From positions 434,001 through 498,000 of the forward strand of contig NZ_JANZNR010000003.1 in assembly GCF_025153525.1 (NCBI RefSeq): a DNA stretch of 64,000 bases. Reading direction: 5' to 3'. Source of the DNA: Psychroserpens sp. SPM9. Lineage in GTDB: Bacteria > Bacteroidota > Bacteroidia > Flavobacteriales > Flavobacteriaceae. The position numbers and the translations under genes were made by a program. A model generated the notes under the pieces. The model was not told the DNA's origin and ran no database searches. It worked only from the letters and a program-made list of their open reading frames with translations. Shown here one piece after another: positions 63,483 through 64,000 of this stretch. The number at the start of each line of letters is the position of its first letter. Positions within the stretch are counted from its first letter, which is position 1.

Positions 63483-64000
63483 CTAATCTGCTATTAAACC
63501 CTCTAGCGTTGATTTTGTTCCTTGTAAGTCCTCTTGAAAATTATCGATGAGATTCCCATAACCACTTATATACAGAAAGCGTAAAGAGGCAATTCGAGCC
63601 TTATGGTCTTTATCTTTAAGTAGGTAACTAATACAGTCATTACGGCAAACAAAATCGGTGATAAACTCAGCATACCAGTCTTGGGTTTTCTCAATTTCGG
63701 CTAAATTAGTCGTCATTTTATCATAAATGATTTTCTCCAAATCATCAATGTCTTTTAAGTACAGTTTGTACATGCTATTTATCTCTATCAGTTTTTGAGA
63801 AGCTTCACTTTCATCCAAACTGGCATTATCAATCAAATTAATCAAATGCTTATCTAAGGATAAGGTATTCACATCAAACAAAATGGTACTTATCAAACTC
63901 CCGGCATTGACTTGGGTTTTGTCATATTCAAGATCTAATACCTTGCGATAGGTTTGATTTAAGCCTTCGAGGTTTTCTTTAAATGCGCTCACGGCTGTAA
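63483..64000 (-). CDS. Helical protein of unknown function, probably cut at the window edge
   Basis: At least 169 residues, ending at the stop near 63483. The last visible start is GTG at 63992 (MSAFKENLEGLNQTYRKVLD), but the frame remains open to base 64000, so the true N-terminus may be outside. The protein is acidic and almost all helical (LIEINSMYKLYLKDIDDLEK), without signal peptide or motif that I know. GlyLeuAsn-type heptads suggest a coiled region like those of gliding-motility or phage-type structural proteins, but this is weak. Convergent with the lipase-like gene. Confidence 0.7.
   Translation of the reverse strand, partial: TAVSAFKENLEGLNQTYRKVLDLEYDKTQVNAGSLISTILFDVNTLSLDKHLINLIDNASLDESEASQKLIEINSMYKLYLKDIDDLEKIIYDKMTTNLAEIEKTQDWYAEFITDFVCRNDCISYLLKDKDHKARIASLRFLYISGYGNLIDNFQEDLQGTKSTLEGLIAD

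Noticed and set aside
1-64000. Mobile element, prophage or defence island
   Set aside because: No transposase, integrase, phage structural, restriction or Cas motif seen in any translated frame; genes look chromosomal and collinear.

Overview
The window looks like chromosomal DNA of a marine-type member of the Flavobacteriaceae (Bacteroidota). The sequence is AT-rich, most ribosome-binding sites are weak, and several promoters fit the Bacteroidota TTG / TAnnTTTG form. The gene content points the same way: a type IX secretion system (T9SS) type B adhesin locus with PorP/SprF partners, bshA of bacillithiol synthesis, a NagZ/beta-lactamase fusion, an lptD-ridA pair, and many short Bacteroidota lipoproteins. 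I saw no rRNA, tRNA, CRISPR array, transposase, integrase or phage gene. Names come from reading translations and motifs by eye; no database was searched.

Layout. 1-6.5 kb (minus): partial TrmH/SpoU methyltransferase, lipoprotein, DUF4159 protein, RsmE, a PpiC-type isomerase, then lptD-ridA. 6.6-15.2 kb (plus): one long run of tightly spaced envelope and metabolic genes, namely amidase, MCE protein, a split heterodisulfide-reductase-like Fe-S module around a small secreted protein, two PH-domain membrane proteins, a conserved unknown and serB. 15.3-19.5 kb: GH3/beta-lactamase fusion and bshA. 19.5-30.7 kb: mixed housekeeping genes, including a cysteine-rich metal-binding protein, a GH3-type acyl-adenylate enzyme, a radical-SAM/DUF4130 DNA-metabolism pair, a flavoprotein, DUF1853, a DEAD-box helicase followed by a possible small RNA, and small secreted proteins.

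30.7-33.0 kb: a YceI-led operon diverges from a membrane-anchored regulator with a periplasmic domain, one transmembrane helix and a C-terminal OmpR-type winged helix. Three direct repeats in exact 11-bp register lie in the shared promoter. This is the best candidate here for an undescribed signalling unit. 33.0-47.7 kb (minus): a five-gene T9SS surface locus built as two secreted-protein + PorP/SprF modules, with a 2738-residue SprB-like repeat adhesin and a PorP fused to a long charged repeat helix and a SPOR-like end.

48-64 kb: small secreted proteins (one an intradiol-dioxygenase relative that seems to have lost its iron ligands), an M23/LysM peptidase, a Crp/Fnr-pirin-GNAT-pirin-TMEM175 run, a TetR regulator and a carboxymuconolactone decarboxylase that share a near-identical palindromic operator, the divergent tesA / ybbA-ybbP unit, a class C beta-lactamase-fold hydrolase, a class 3 lipase-like protein and a gene cut by the window end. 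Common themes are envelope assembly (LptD, MCE, amidase, M23, T9SS) and thiol/redox handling (BshA, Fe-S module, pirins, AhpD-like protein).
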